A DNA stretch of 64,000 bases from Chitinophaga pinensis (GCA_945878115.1 CAMDVD010000003.1:62001-126000); one strand, 5' to 3'; positions 46,754 to 54,953 are shown, counted from the stretch's first letter. Translations and numbers: made by a program. The notes: generated from the letters alone by a model not told the origin.

Positions 46754-46792
46754 GTGCGAAAGTTCACTTTTTCAGCATCGCATCTTTGCATT
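46754..46792 (+). promoter_or_regulatory. Promoter of the structural operon, GTGCGAAAGT box
   Basis: GTGCGAAAGT (46754-46763) followed by TCTTTGCATT (46783-46792), nearly the same as 45851-45890 and absent from coding regions I scanned. GAAAGTTCACTTTTTC includes a short inverted repeat (AAAGT/ACTTT) that could be an operator. Confidence 0.6.
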
Positions 46793-46817
46793 ATCAAATT
46801 AAAAAACACAATAAAAA

Positions 46818-46994
46818 ATGAAGCAACCAATCAACGATACCACCTCCAATATTTTACTAACAGGCACAATACTACTTGCCAATTTTGATTTTAGTTCTTT
46901 ACTAGACTATGCAGTAAAGGCAGTTGTAGGTGGTGCTATTTGGATGGGCTTTCAATTAGCCAACGAATTAATCAGAAGAAAAATTAAGAAGTAA
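46818..46994 (+). CDS. Very small membrane protein, first gene of the structural operon
   Basis: 58 residues from ATG 46818 (MKQPINDTTSNILLTGTILLANF), with one or two hydrophobic segments (ILLTGTILLANFDF; YAVKAVVGGAIWMGFQLANELI) and a basic end (RRKIKK). It starts 26 bases after the promoter box and its TAA overlaps the next ATG (TAATG), so it is translationally coupled. Small basic membrane proteins like this are common in virions with internal lipid membranes and in conjugation modules. No family match is claimed. Confidence 0.7.
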   Translation: MKQPINDTTSNILLTGTILLANFDFSSLLDYAVKAVVGGAIWMGFQLANELIRRKIKK

Positions 46995-47473
46995 TGAATG
47001 TAACAAAACTATTGATGGGTGTTGGTTTGGGTGTAGGTGCTTATGCAGGTATCAACTACATACGCAAGATGAATAGCACCAATCAGAATTTAGAAATTAT
47101 ACCCACAGCACAAATACATAAAGTGAATTTGTTGGGTTTGTTTATCCGAATGGATATACGATTTAAAAATCCTGATGGTGGCACATTCAAAATCAAATAT
47201 CCATTTGTAAAAATTCAATTTGAAGGTGAAACGATAGGCACATCACAAGCTATTGATAAAGATATTTCAATACCTCCTTATGGCGAAGCAGTTGTCAACG
47301 GCATAATGATAGAAATACCTATCACCAACATTTTGACAACAGGTTACAAAATTTATAAAAACATCATTAACAATAAATCAGTGAAGATGACAGCCCTAAC
47401 ACATACTACACTCAAAGTTGGTTTTCAAACTGTGCCTTACGATGTTAAAAATGAAATCACTTTAAAGAAATAA
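46994..47473 (+). CDS. Membrane-anchored LEA2/WHy-like beta-sandwich protein
   Basis: 159 residues. N-terminal membrane anchor (LLMGVGLGVGAYAGINYI), then a beta-rich domain (KVNLLGLFIRMDIRFKNPDGGTFKIKYPFVKIQFEGETIGTS and ISIPPYGEAVVNGIMIEIPIT) with the NP(D/N) and I(P)PPxG features of LEA type 2/water-stress (WHy) domains. Probably a structural protein facing one side of a membrane. Overlaps the previous stop by one base and the next gene begins 1 base on. Confidence 0.7.
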   Translation: MNVTKLLMGVGLGVGAYAGINYIRKMNSTNQNLEIIPTAQIHKVNLLGLFIRMDIRFKNPDGGTFKIKYPFVKIQFEGETIGTSQAIDKDISIPPYGEAVVNGIMIEIPITNILTTGYKIYKNIINNKSVKMTALTHTTLKVGFQTVPYDVKNEITLKK

Positions 47474-47474
47474 C

Positions 47475-49097
47475 ATGGAAGCGAGGTATAATAGAAAACT
47501 AAAAAGTGGTGAGCAATTCAATCATCTCATGCCCAAAGCAGAAGTTGCTACAACTACGGTTCGCAAAAATGCAGATGTAAATGATACTGTTGCTTTTATT
47601 CCAAAAGTGGTAAAGGAAACACTACATCATACTTCACAACTTGCACCACTTTTATTAAGTGATACCATTTATGATACCTGTAAAAATATTTGGCACTTTG
47701 TATATGAGCATATCGGTTACCGAAAAGATAAAGAAGGATATGAACAAATAAGAAGTCCAGCTAGAGTTTGGTATGATAGAAAAAGTGGCGTGGACTGTGA
47801 CTGTTATACAACTTTCATCAGTAGCATTCTCACCAATTTACAAATACCACATACCTACAGAATTACAAAATATGGCAAACCACAATTTCAACACATTTAC
47901 CCCATAGTGCCAACAAGCAATGGCAAATACATAACCATAGACTGTGTGGTAGACAAATTCAACTACGAAGAACCCTTTACACAAAAACAAGATACAAAAA
48001 TGGATTTAGAATATTTAAACGGAATAGATGGCGATGAAATATTATTTACCGACAATGCCACTAATATTGATGTCGAAGATTTAATGGGTAACGATGAAAT
48101 ATTACTCGGTGATTTAGGCAGACGAAAACCAAAAAGCACAAGCAGTAGCGAACCTAAAAAGAAACATTCTATTTTAAGCAAAATAGTTCATGGTGTAAAC
48201 AAAGCCAACCCTGCCACAGTTCTTTTACGCAACGGTGTTTTGGCAAGTATGAAACTAAATTTGTTTGGTGTTGCACAGCGATTAAAATGGGCTTACTTAT
48301 CGGATGCAGAAGCTACTAAAAAGGGAATTATCCCTGCAAAGTTTGCCAAACTTAAAGCAGTACGAGCCAAATTAGAAAGTATCTTTTTTGGAGCAGGTGG
48401 TAAGCCTGAAAATCTAAAGAACGCCATACTTCGAGGTAAAGGAAACAAAGGGCATGATGTAAGTGGATTAGGAACTCTTGGTGAATTTATGGAAATAAGT
48501 GAATTGTTAGGTTATGATTACGAAGGAGTAGATGGATTAGGTGAGCCTGCAACAGGTGCAGCCATTGCAAGTGCAAGTGCCATAGTTGGAGCTATTGCAG
48601 CTTTGGTAAAAAACATTGGTAATATTTTTCCAAGTAAAGCAGAAGAAGGTGCAAGTGATTTTGATGAACAATCCTTACAAGAAAAAAGCCCTACTAGTAA
48701 AGTAACTATATCAGAGTCTAAAACTGTACCACCAAGTATTACCGAAGATGGCAAAGCAAATCCTGAAAGTAATGTAGCACCAAGTACCAATGAAAATGGT
48801 AATGCCGAAGTAGCCTTAAAAACCTCAGATCCAAATGCCAATGAAGAAAACAAAACACCAGATGAAAAAGAAGGGATGTGGGAGAAAAACAAAAAATGGT
48901 TGAAGCCTACTTTAATTGGTGTAGGTGGTGCAAGTTTACTCTACTTAGGTTATAGAGCTATGAGCAGTAATAAAGCCAACAATTCTTCGCCACCATCAAA
49001 AAGCAAATCACTTAATGGTGTACGAAGAAGAGGAAAACCAAAACGCACTCACACCAAGAAAAAACAAATCATTAAAAAACAATCATTATTCAATTAA
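47475..49097 (+). CDS. Transglutaminase-like domain protein with C-terminal membrane segment
   Basis: 540 residues. Residues 60-160 form a transglutaminase/cysteine-protease-like core with the triad visible: SGVDCDCYTTF (Cys108), FQHIYPIVP (His140), ITIDCVVD (Asp156). A Lys-rich and Ser/Asn/Glu-rich linker leads to a hydrophobic segment near 475-495 (PTLIGVGGASLLYLGYRAM) and a very basic tail. Ala/Gly-rich hydrophobic runs (GAAIASASAIVGAIAALV) lie in the middle. In a virion it could cross-link proteins or open the cell envelope; its role here is inference. Confidence 0.75.
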   Translation: MEARYNRKLKSGEQFNHLMPKAEVATTTVRKNADVNDTVAFIPKVVKETLHHTSQLAPLLLSDTIYDTCKNIWHFVYEHIGYRKDKEGYEQIRSPARVWYDRKSGVDCDCYTTFISSILTNLQIPHTYRITKYGKPQFQHIYPIVPTSNGKYITIDCVVDKFNYEEPFTQKQDTKMDLEYLNGIDGDEILFTDNATNIDVEDLMGNDEILLGDLGRRKPKSTSSSEPKKKHSILSKIVHGVNKANPATVLLRNGVLASMKLNLFGVAQRLKWAYLSDAEATKKGIIPAKFAKLKAVRAKLESIFFGAGGKPENLKNAILRGKGNKGHDVSGLGTLGEFMEISELLGYDYEGVDGLGEPATGAAIASASAIVGAIAALVKNIGNIFPSKAEEGASDFDEQSLQEKSPTSKVTISESKTVPPSITEDGKANPESNVAPSTNENGNAEVALKTSDPNANEENKTPDEKEGMWEKNKKWLKPTLIGVGGASLLYLGYRAMSSNKANNSSPPSKSKSLNGVRRRGKPKRTHTKKKQIIKKQSLFN

Positions 49098-49098
49098 C

Positions 49099-49680
49099 AT
49101 GAGAAGAAGAAAAAATAAATTTCAGCGTAAGGCTGATAAAAAGAAAATGCTAGACAGCATTACACAACCTCTCGACACCAAAGGCAATTTAAAAAACTCG
49201 GCTATTGAAACAGGAAAGGATTTAGTAGTAGGTGTTGTATTGGGTGGACTTGCAGGAGCTACTATTGGTAAACCCTCTTTAATCATTGGCTTCCTTACAA
49301 GTGGTGTAGGTCATTACCTCAACAATCGTTTACTAACCACAGCAGGACTTGGTATGATGGCAAGTAACAGCTTCACCCCAAAATCGGTACAGGGTATTGA
49401 AGGCTTGGAAGGACTTGAAGGAGTAAAAGAACGCATACAAGTATTTAAACAAACCTTGTTAGAAAAAACCTATCTCGATAAAGTAAAGGCACTCAAAATC
49501 GGCAAAGCCAAAACAGTTAATGGCATGGGTGAAGTTCAATACTTTTCTTATCCTGAAAATTTATTGGAAGGTGCAAATGATGAATTGGCTTTGCTAAATC
49601 AAATCGAACATCAAATTGCAAATTCGGCAATACCTGTGCAAGGTTTAGATGCCATAGAATTTGAAGAAGCTATTTATTAG
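49099..49680 (+). CDS. Gly-rich membrane protein, structural operon
   Basis: 193 residues from ATG 49099, one base after the previous stop. The frame is open further upstream, but that part overlaps the previous gene. A basic N-terminus (MRRRKNKFQRKADKKK) is followed by hydrophobic Gly-rich segments (LVVGVVLGGLAGATIGKPSLIIGFLTSG, TAGLGMMASN) and a helical, acidic C-terminal half. Many Gly-Leu motifs (IEGLEGLEGV) recur in neighbouring proteins. No known family. Fits a membrane-embedded or membrane-binding particle protein. Confidence 0.68.
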   Translation: MRRRKNKFQRKADKKKMLDSITQPLDTKGNLKNSAIETGKDLVVGVVLGGLAGATIGKPSLIIGFLTSGVGHYLNNRLLTTAGLGMMASNSFTPKSVQGIEGLEGLEGVKERIQVFKQTLLEKTYLDKVKALKIGKAKTVNGMGEVQYFSYPENLLEGANDELALLNQIEHQIANSAIPVQGLDAIEFEEAIY

Positions 49681-49900
49681 GTTTATCAACGAAGATGACA
49701 CCATCTTCAATGACATCACCGTCAAGAACATCAGGAATACAAACGCTTTCATCATAAGCTAATCTCTTTCCTAATCGTTCAGCTTCTTCAGCCTTTTGTT
49801 CTACAAAATCATTTCCTAACCGATAGATAAGCATCATAAGCAGTTTAGCATACTTTCTATCGCCATTCAAATCACGACTAATTATTTCGTGTCCAGTCAT
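49670..49900 (-). CDS. Small antisense-oriented gene inside the operon, unknown function
   Basis: 76 residues on the minus strand, filling the only gap in the plus-strand operon (49681-49962) and overlapping the preceding gene by 11 bases. The composition is that of a normal soluble acidic helical protein (AKLLMMLIYRLGNDFVEQKAEEAERLG, DVLDGDVIEDGVIFVDKP). No family recognised. The gap also contains the transition to the next gene at 49963. It may be a small regulator or a recent insertion. Confidence 0.6.
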   Translation of the reverse strand: MTGHEIISRDLNGDRKYAKLLMMLIYRLGNDFVEQKAEEAERLGKRLAYDESVCIPDVLDGDVIEDGVIFVDKPNK

Positions 49901-49962
49901 TCAATCAAAATTAAACTAATCATATAACAATTTTAAACAATCAAAAAAACAAAATAAAAATT

Positions 49963-50682
49963 ATGTTGGGACTTTTAGAAAACATAGAAGAATATAATAA
50001 TGCAGGTGCATTATTAGGTATTGATGGCAATTTCGATGAAGAATTGCTAGGAGCTTTAAAACGTGTGAACCCTGTGCAACGTCAAAAGCTCGTAAACAAA
50101 ATTACAAGCACAGGAGCAAGAAGCAGAGGTTCTCGTGCTGAAATGGAAAAACATTTTGCAGAGCTTCCTGCTCATATTAAATCAGGCTTATCCAATAAAG
50201 ATTTGCGTTTAGCTGATAGCGTGATTTACAGCATCAAACCTGTAAGCAGTAAAACCATTAAACTCTTTGAAACACAAGACGACAAAGAAGTAGGTTTACG
50301 CAATATCAGCAATGCCAAGTTGCCTAAAAATCAAGCCTTATTGGTAAGTGGAATTTGGCTTTTAGTAGGTAAAGCAGAAACTAATGGTAAAGACAAAATC
50401 ATTGGCACAAAATTCGGCAAGATAGAAGATTACCCAGCTATTGCCAATGGTGAGTTCAGTTTGAAATGCAACAAAAAACAAATTGTACCTGAAACTCCGA
50501 ATGTAATTTTCAAAACCGACCAATTGCATAAAGTACCAGTGGGTTATTACAAATTGGCTAACCCTCGTCTTATCCATGATGATATGCTTATTGAAATGGT
50601 TATTGAATTGGGCAGTATGGAAGGCATACAAGAGAACACATTCATTTATGCAGGTTTGCATGGCACTATTACTACACCTTAA
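49963..50682 (+). CDS. Candidate major structural protein (beta-rich, jelly-roll-like pattern)
   Basis: 239 residues. The N-terminal ~80 residues are helical and basic (VNPVQRQKLVNKITSTGARSRG). The C-terminal 150 are strand-rich: LPKNQALLVSGIWLLVG, FSLKCNKKQIVPET, VPVGYYKLANPRLIHDDMLIEMVIELGS, ENTFIYAGLHGTITTP. The strand pattern and closing 'GLHGT' phrase resemble single-jelly-roll capsid proteins, but no homologue is identified by me. It is the first of four consecutive compact beta proteins. A capsid or spike role is inference; only the secondary-structure pattern is seen. Confidence 0.55.
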   Translation: MLGLLENIEEYNNAGALLGIDGNFDEELLGALKRVNPVQRQKLVNKITSTGARSRGSRAEMEKHFAELPAHIKSGLSNKDLRLADSVIYSIKPVSSKTIKLFETQDDKEVGLRNISNAKLPKNQALLVSGIWLLVGKAETNGKDKIIGTKFGKIEDYPAIANGEFSLKCNKKQIVPETPNVIFKTDQLHKVPVGYYKLANPRLIHDDMLIEMVIELGSMEGIQENTFIYAGLHGTITTP

Positions 50683-50693
50683 TTTTTGTAAGC

Positions 50694-51074
50694 ATGAAAC
50701 AGATAATCAAAAAACGATACGACTTACAAATTGGTGAAGCAGGTTCAGTAAAACGTGAACAATTTGAGTTGGATAAAAACGTAAGCAAGGTGAATGCCAT
50801 CTTGCTTACATCCGACAAAGAAGACCAACTCTATAATAGAGGTAGTCAGAAAATTGAAATCAATGGGCAGGAAATTTTCCCTGAAAAATATGAAAGTAAA
50901 TTACTGATGAGTGGCTTAAATGTTTCACCCAATGATAGATTCTACAAATTAGAAAACATAGCAGTAGGCAATCGAATTATGAAAGTAGAATATACCGACA
51001 ATAATGAAGCAAGAAGCAACTTTAGTGCCTATCGTGTTTCGGTGTATTTAGAATTGGAAACTGAAACAAACTAA
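50694..51074 (+). CDS. Beta-rich structural-operon protein A
   Basis: 126 residues, no signal peptide or membrane segment. Alternating strand pattern (VNAILLTSDKEDQL, QKIEINGQEIFP, RIMKVEYTDNN, YRVSVYLELET) points to a compact beta sandwich. Begins 11 bases after the candidate capsid gene and ends 1 base before the next. Unknown family; minor capsid or spike is one possibility. Confidence 0.6.
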   Translation: MKQIIKKRYDLQIGEAGSVKREQFELDKNVSKVNAILLTSDKEDQLYNRGSQKIEINGQEIFPEKYESKLLMSGLNVSPNDRFYKLENIAVGNRIMKVEYTDNNEARSNFSAYRVSVYLELETETN

Positions 51075-51075
51075 T

Positions 51076-51540
51076 ATGAAAACACAAATAGTAACGGCTG
51101 TAGTGGATATTTTGCAAGCAGGCGAATACAAACATTTTGAAGTGCGTATTCCTGATAATGTAAAAACCATAGATGGGGTGGAAACTTCGGTTCGCTTTCA
51201 TAGTGATTATATAGCCACATTGAATGATAGCAATACCACAAATGATAATCAAACAATGATTATTGGCGATGTGCGATTAAGTGGTGGTAAATCAAACAAT
51301 TGGTTTTATGCCGAAACTGTTAGCGAGTATGTAGCCCTTATGCCAAAAAATGTATTTCGACTTCAAGCGTTGAATTGTTCTCTACCTTTTATTTTTCACA
51401 AACGCCGAGATGGAAACCTATGTAATGTAACACCTATCGGCACTCGTATCAAAGGATATTTTAAGGATACTATTGGAACAACCCTGCAACAAGATATTCA
51501 TTACAGCATTACTATATGTATTCATTTAAGCACTCAATAA
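51076..51540 (+). CDS. Beta-rich structural-operon protein B
   Basis: 154 residues, soluble and strand-rich (QIVTAVVDILQAGEYKHFEVRIPD, SVRFHSDYIATLND, NVFRLQALNCSLPFIFHKRRDGNLCN, IHYSITICIHL). Size and pattern again fit a single beta-barrel or jelly-roll domain. Starts 1 base after the previous stop. No family recognised. Function inferred only from position among putative structural genes. Confidence 0.6.
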   Translation: MKTQIVTAVVDILQAGEYKHFEVRIPDNVKTIDGVETSVRFHSDYIATLNDSNTTNDNQTMIIGDVRLSGGKSNNWFYAETVSEYVALMPKNVFRLQALNCSLPFIFHKRRDGNLCNVTPIGTRIKGYFKDTIGTTLQQDIHYSITICIHLSTQ

Positions 51541-51542
51541 AA

Positions 51543-51851
51543 ATGCTATTCATACAAGAGTTTATTCGTCAAAGAACAAAGGAGCTTACACACGACAACA
51601 AATACCATACTCACTTTAAACACTTGGTATTAAAGCCCAACGAAAGTATTGAGCTAAAAGCAGGAGTAGATATTTATTTACTTACCGATGTGGTAGATGA
51701 TATACGAGTAGAAAGTGAATGTGGTTTGTTTGACTGGGGTAGCCAACTCACCAATGAACAAACCTATGAACATAGTGGCGACATCATCATTGAAAATTTA
51801 AGTGGCTCAACAAACCATATACCCTTTATACAATTCACCCATAAAAATTAA
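51543..51851 (+). CDS. Beta-rich structural-operon protein C
   Basis: 102 residues from ATG 51543, two bases after the previous stop; an in-frame ATG at 51516 would overlap that gene. Strand-rich with an acidic surface (FKHLVLKPNESIELKAGVDIYLLTDVVDDIRVESECGLFDWG). Unknown family. Together with the two preceding genes it forms a set of three small beta proteins after the larger candidate capsid protein. Confidence 0.58.
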   Translation: MLFIQEFIRQRTKELTHDNKYHTHFKHLVLKPNESIELKAGVDIYLLTDVVDDIRVESECGLFDWGSQLTNEQTYEHSGDIIIENLSGSTNHIPFIQFTHKN

Positions 51852-51854
51852 CGC

Positions 51855-52568
51855 ATGAGCATAGGAACAAATACAAAGACCGAAAAATACAACCCTGAAC
51901 GTATAGAGCTTATCAAATTGAATTTGGAACAACATTACGAAGCAGGAAATCCAAGAGAATATGAAATACAAGTGGATGGACTAAAAGCTGTATGGCGCAC
52001 AGGCGATGTAAAGCAATTTGATAATCACCAACTCTATTTAACTGAAGATGCAGAGAAAATGAAAATCCTTTTGTTTCAAGGTACATCACACAAATACGAT
52101 TCGTTTGTTTTCTTGCTCAACAATGCCGAACCACAACAAAGTTTACAAGGCTTGCCATTAACAGTAGATGAAAAAATACATCAGGCATTACGAGATAAAG
52201 AACTCAATGATGCAAAAATCAAAATTGAAGAATTGCAAAATGAATTAGATGAAGCATTGGAGTATCAAGAAAAGTTAGAAGATAAAATTCACGAACTGGA
52301 AAGTAATAAAACCACAGGTAGTGATAAGATGATGAATGTGATAACCAACTTGGGTGAGTTAATGATGCGAAGTCCTAAAGCATTAAAAGGTGTACCTCTT
52401 ATTGGCGAAGCATTAGCAGGTGGAATGGAAAACAAATTAGCCGAAGAAAACCAAGCCATGAAACAACATATTGATGAACTCACCAATATTATAAACACTT
52501 TAGGTTATGGTAAAAACCCTGACCCAAATCAAACCTCATTCAAAGAAAAAATAACGGAAGAATCATGA
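51855..52568 (+). CDS. Coiled-coil structural-operon protein
   Basis: 237 residues. The N-terminal 100 residues are mixed alpha/beta (YEIQVDGLKAVWRTGDVKQFDNHQLYLTEDAEKMKILLF). Residues 115-160 form a strong coiled coil (NDAKIKIEELQNELDEALEYQEKLEDKIHELES), then a Gly-containing amphipathic or weakly hydrophobic stretch (NLGELMMRSPKALKGVPLIGEALAGGM) and a second short coiled coil. It could be a fibre, scaffold or vertex protein. Ends 4 bases inside the next gene (overlap). Confidence 0.6.
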   Translation: MSIGTNTKTEKYNPERIELIKLNLEQHYEAGNPREYEIQVDGLKAVWRTGDVKQFDNHQLYLTEDAEKMKILLFQGTSHKYDSFVFLLNNAEPQQSLQGLPLTVDEKIHQALRDKELNDAKIKIEELQNELDEALEYQEKLEDKIHELESNKTTGSDKMMNVITNLGELMMRSPKALKGVPLIGEALAGGMENKLAEENQAMKQHIDELTNIINTLGYGKNPDPNQTSFKEKITEES

Positions 52569-52747
52569 ACGAATACACATACGAAGTACAAGTAAAAGCA
52601 AAAACTAAAGAAGAGTCCATAGAAAAAATGCAAGCCATCTGCACACTACTGGACAAGCTCAATGAAAAAGAATTAAGCAAGTTGGCTTATATCGTAAAAC
52701 ACGACCCAATAAAAACCAAGATGGCAAAAATGGCATTAGGTGTTTAG
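52565..52747 (+). CDS. Small hypothetical protein
   Basis: 60 residues, Lys/Glu-rich helices after a short strand (MNEYTYEVQVKAKTKEESIEKMQAICTLLDKLNEKELSKLAYIVKHDP). Overlaps the previous stop by 4 bases, so translationally coupled. It resembles small ferredoxin-like or helical accessory proteins, without a family I can name. About 60 bases without a gene follow. Confidence 0.55.
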   Translation: MNEYTYEVQVKAKTKEESIEKMQAICTLLDKLNEKELSKLAYIVKHDPIKTKMAKMALGV

Positions 52748-52808
52748 TCAATTTGCCAATTAGTAAATGTGCCGATATGCCAATGAATGAAACAACTTGA
52801 AATCAGAA

Positions 52809-53492
52809 ATGCAAAATAGTTACGAATATGAAGATGATAGTTTAAGCACAAGAGAAGTTTTACTCTATGGCATGGGCAGTTTGTTATTGTTAGGAGGTAC
52901 ATTTTTTATTGGTAGAAAATTGGTGCGAGATGCTGTAAAGAAAAACGAAGAAAACACAAGCCTTAATGAAGATAGTGTAGCCAATTATGCTAAAGGAATT
53001 AGAATGGCTTTTGACAATGATGGTTGGTGGGGAACAGATGAAGACGCTTTACGAAATGTACTTACCAAAATTCCTAGCAAGGATGTATTTGAAAAAGTAG
53101 TAAAGAGTTATCAGCGATTATACAATAAAAGTTTAATGGCTGATATGCAAAGCGAACTCAATACAAGCGAGTACAACGAAATGATAGCCATTATCAATAG
53201 CAAAGTAACGCCACAGAAAAATGGTCAAGTGTATTTGAGTAATAAACAGTATGAGGGTTGGGCTAAACGATTAAAGAGTGCATTTGATAAAAGCTATGGC
53301 TTTGTGCCTGGAACCGATGAAGAAGCTATCCGAACTGTATTCAATGAAATCCCTACTCGTAAAGCATTTGCTCAAGTTGCAGTAGCCTATAATGTTTTAT
53401 ACAACAGAAACTTACAAAACGACCTCAAAGGCGAATTAGAGTTTTGGGAATACGAACCCATGATGAAAATTATACTTAATAAACCACAGTAA
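52809..53492 (+). CDS. Membrane-anchored protein with two annexin-like repeats
   Basis: 227 residues from ATG 52809 (a TTG at 52797 is the only upstream alternative). One membrane segment, VLLYGMGSLLLLGGTFFIG (about 17-36). Two repeats follow: IRMAFDNDGWWGTDEDALRNVL... and LKSAFDKSYGFVPGTDEEAIRTVF..., each continuing into YxxLYN(K/R)xLxxDL and a final helix, the hallmark pattern of annexins (GxGTDExx...Y...L..D). Annexins bind acidic phospholipids, usually with calcium. Two repeats instead of four, plus a membrane anchor, are unusual. Its place next to cell-wall hydrolases suggests a role at a membrane. Confidence 0.75.
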   Translation: MQNSYEYEDDSLSTREVLLYGMGSLLLLGGTFFIGRKLVRDAVKKNEENTSLNEDSVANYAKGIRMAFDNDGWWGTDEDALRNVLTKIPSKDVFEKVVKSYQRLYNKSLMADMQSELNTSEYNEMIAIINSKVTPQKNGQVYLSNKQYEGWAKRLKSAFDKSYGFVPGTDEEAIRTVFNEIPTRKAFAQVAVAYNVLYNRNLQNDLKGELEFWEYEPMMKIILNKPQ

Positions 53493-53495
53493 ACA

Positions 53496-54509
53496 ATGAA
53501 TCAAGCAACTACAAAAAAAGAAAACAAAACCGATAAAAATAAACAGATAAAGAAATGGGTTTTGTTGGGTGTTGGTTTAACAGCCACAGGTATAGCAGGG
53601 TATTTTGGTTGGCAATATTATCAAAAGTCAAAAGGAAATCAAAAGCCTACAACCTTTTCACCACCTGCCGACCCTGTACCTGAATACAAACCAACCAACA
53701 ATACTTATAGCGAACCTTCAAACAATAGCAGTTCTTCAAAATCAAATCAAGGCAATACAACTTACCAAAACACAAAGGATATTATTGATAATGTAAATAC
53801 CATTTACAATAGTATTCCTAAAAAAGATAAAAGTGCATTTCCATTAAAGAAAGGAAGTAAAGGTGATAAAGTAAGGCAATTACAAAACGCATTAATAGCC
53901 CAACATGGTTCAAGTATATTGCCCAAGTACGGTGCTGATGGAGATTTTGGAAGTGAGTTAGCCAATGCCTTGAAGAAACTCAACTATCCTTCAAAAATTA
54001 CAGAGAGTTTATTTAATGTAATTACCAGTAGCAATGGTGCTAATACCAATTCGTTTGCCAAGCAATTAGTTATGGCTTTAAGCAAACATGATTTTGTAAA
54101 AACGATTTCACTACTTAAACAAATTCAAAGTGTTAGCGAATACACAAGCATCAGCGAAGAATTTAAAACCATGCGTGTGAATGGTGGTGTAAGACAAACA
54201 TTAGTGAATGGTGCTTTGAATGCTTTTTTAGATAGCAAACAAAAACAAAGTATTCGACTGGAGTTCTTACGCATGGGGCTAAAGTTTGATGGTAAGAAAT
54301 GGACTTTGAGTGGATTAGATGGCATGAACCCACGACTTGTAAAAACCATTCGAGGTACAAGAGTTTGGTTGAATAGTGAAACAAGTCTAACAGTTCCATC
54401 TAATATGATACTCGGAAGAGCTTTAGCAGAAAAGCTAGATTATACCCTCTTTGAAAATAAAGGACATCATTTTATTGTACCTACTAAAGATATTATTCAA
54501 CATAAATAA
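53496..54509 (+). CDS. Membrane-anchored protein with peptidoglycan-binding-like domain
   Basis: 337 residues. N-terminal membrane segment (WVLLGVGLTATGIAGYFGWQYY), then a Ser/Asn/Pro-rich linker and, at about 124-175, PLKKGSKGDKVRQLQNALIAQ...YGADGDFGSELANALKKL, a good match to the PG_binding_1 fold. The C-terminal 150 residues are unassigned (LRMGLKFDGKKWTLSGLDGMNPRLVKTIRGTRVWLN). It likely bridges a membrane to peptidoglycan. Follows the annexin-like gene by 3 bases. Confidence 0.75.
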   Translation: MNQATTKKENKTDKNKQIKKWVLLGVGLTATGIAGYFGWQYYQKSKGNQKPTTFSPPADPVPEYKPTNNTYSEPSNNSSSSKSNQGNTTYQNTKDIIDNVNTIYNSIPKKDKSAFPLKKGSKGDKVRQLQNALIAQHGSSILPKYGADGDFGSELANALKKLNYPSKITESLFNVITSSNGANTNSFAKQLVMALSKHDFVKTISLLKQIQSVSEYTSISEEFKTMRVNGGVRQTLVNGALNAFLDSKQKQSIRLEFLRMGLKFDGKKWTLSGLDGMNPRLVKTIRGTRVWLNSETSLTVPSNMILGRALAEKLDYTLFENKGHHFIVPTKDIIQHK

Positions 54510-54515
54510 AATAAC

Positions 54516-54953
54516 ATGAAACGAGAAATAAAATATATCGTAGTGCATTGCACAGCCACACCTACTACAGCAACAATTGAAGCCATTAAGAATTATTGGA
54601 AAAATAATTTGAAATGGAAAAATAATGGCTATCACTATATCATTCAACGTGATGGAACGGTTGTAAATATTACGCCTGAAAATCAAATTGCAAATGGTGT
54701 AGCAGGTTATAACCAACATAGCATACACATGAGCTACATAGGTGGCGTAGATGGGAATAACAAACCCATTGACAACCGAAACGATTTACAAAAGGAAGCC
54801 ATGTTTAATCTAATTATGAAACTTCATCATCGTTACCCTAATGCTGAAATCAAAGGGCATCGTGATTTTCCAAATGTGCATAAGGCTTGTCCTTCATTTG
54901 ATGTAAAACAATGGTTGAAAGAATATGAACCTTCCGTATTACAAGCAGCCTAA
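54516..54953 (+). CDS. N-acetylmuramoyl-L-alanine amidase (T7 lysozyme-like)
   Basis: 145 residues, an Amidase_2 domain with the three zinc ligands in place: VVHCTATP (His11), KGHRDFP (His115) and HKACPSFD (Cys125), with the nearby Lys123 at the catalytic position. It cleaves the amide between the lactyl group and the peptide stem of peptidoglycan. No signal peptide, as for many phage endolysins that depend on a holin. It overlaps the next gene by 29 bases. Confidence 0.92.
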   Translation: MKREIKYIVVHCTATPTTATIEAIKNYWKNNLKWKNNGYHYIIQRDGTVVNITPENQIANGVAGYNQHSIHMSYIGGVDGNNKPIDNRNDLQKEAMFNLIMKLHHRYPNAEIKGHRDFPNVHKACPSFDVKQWLKEYEPSVLQAA

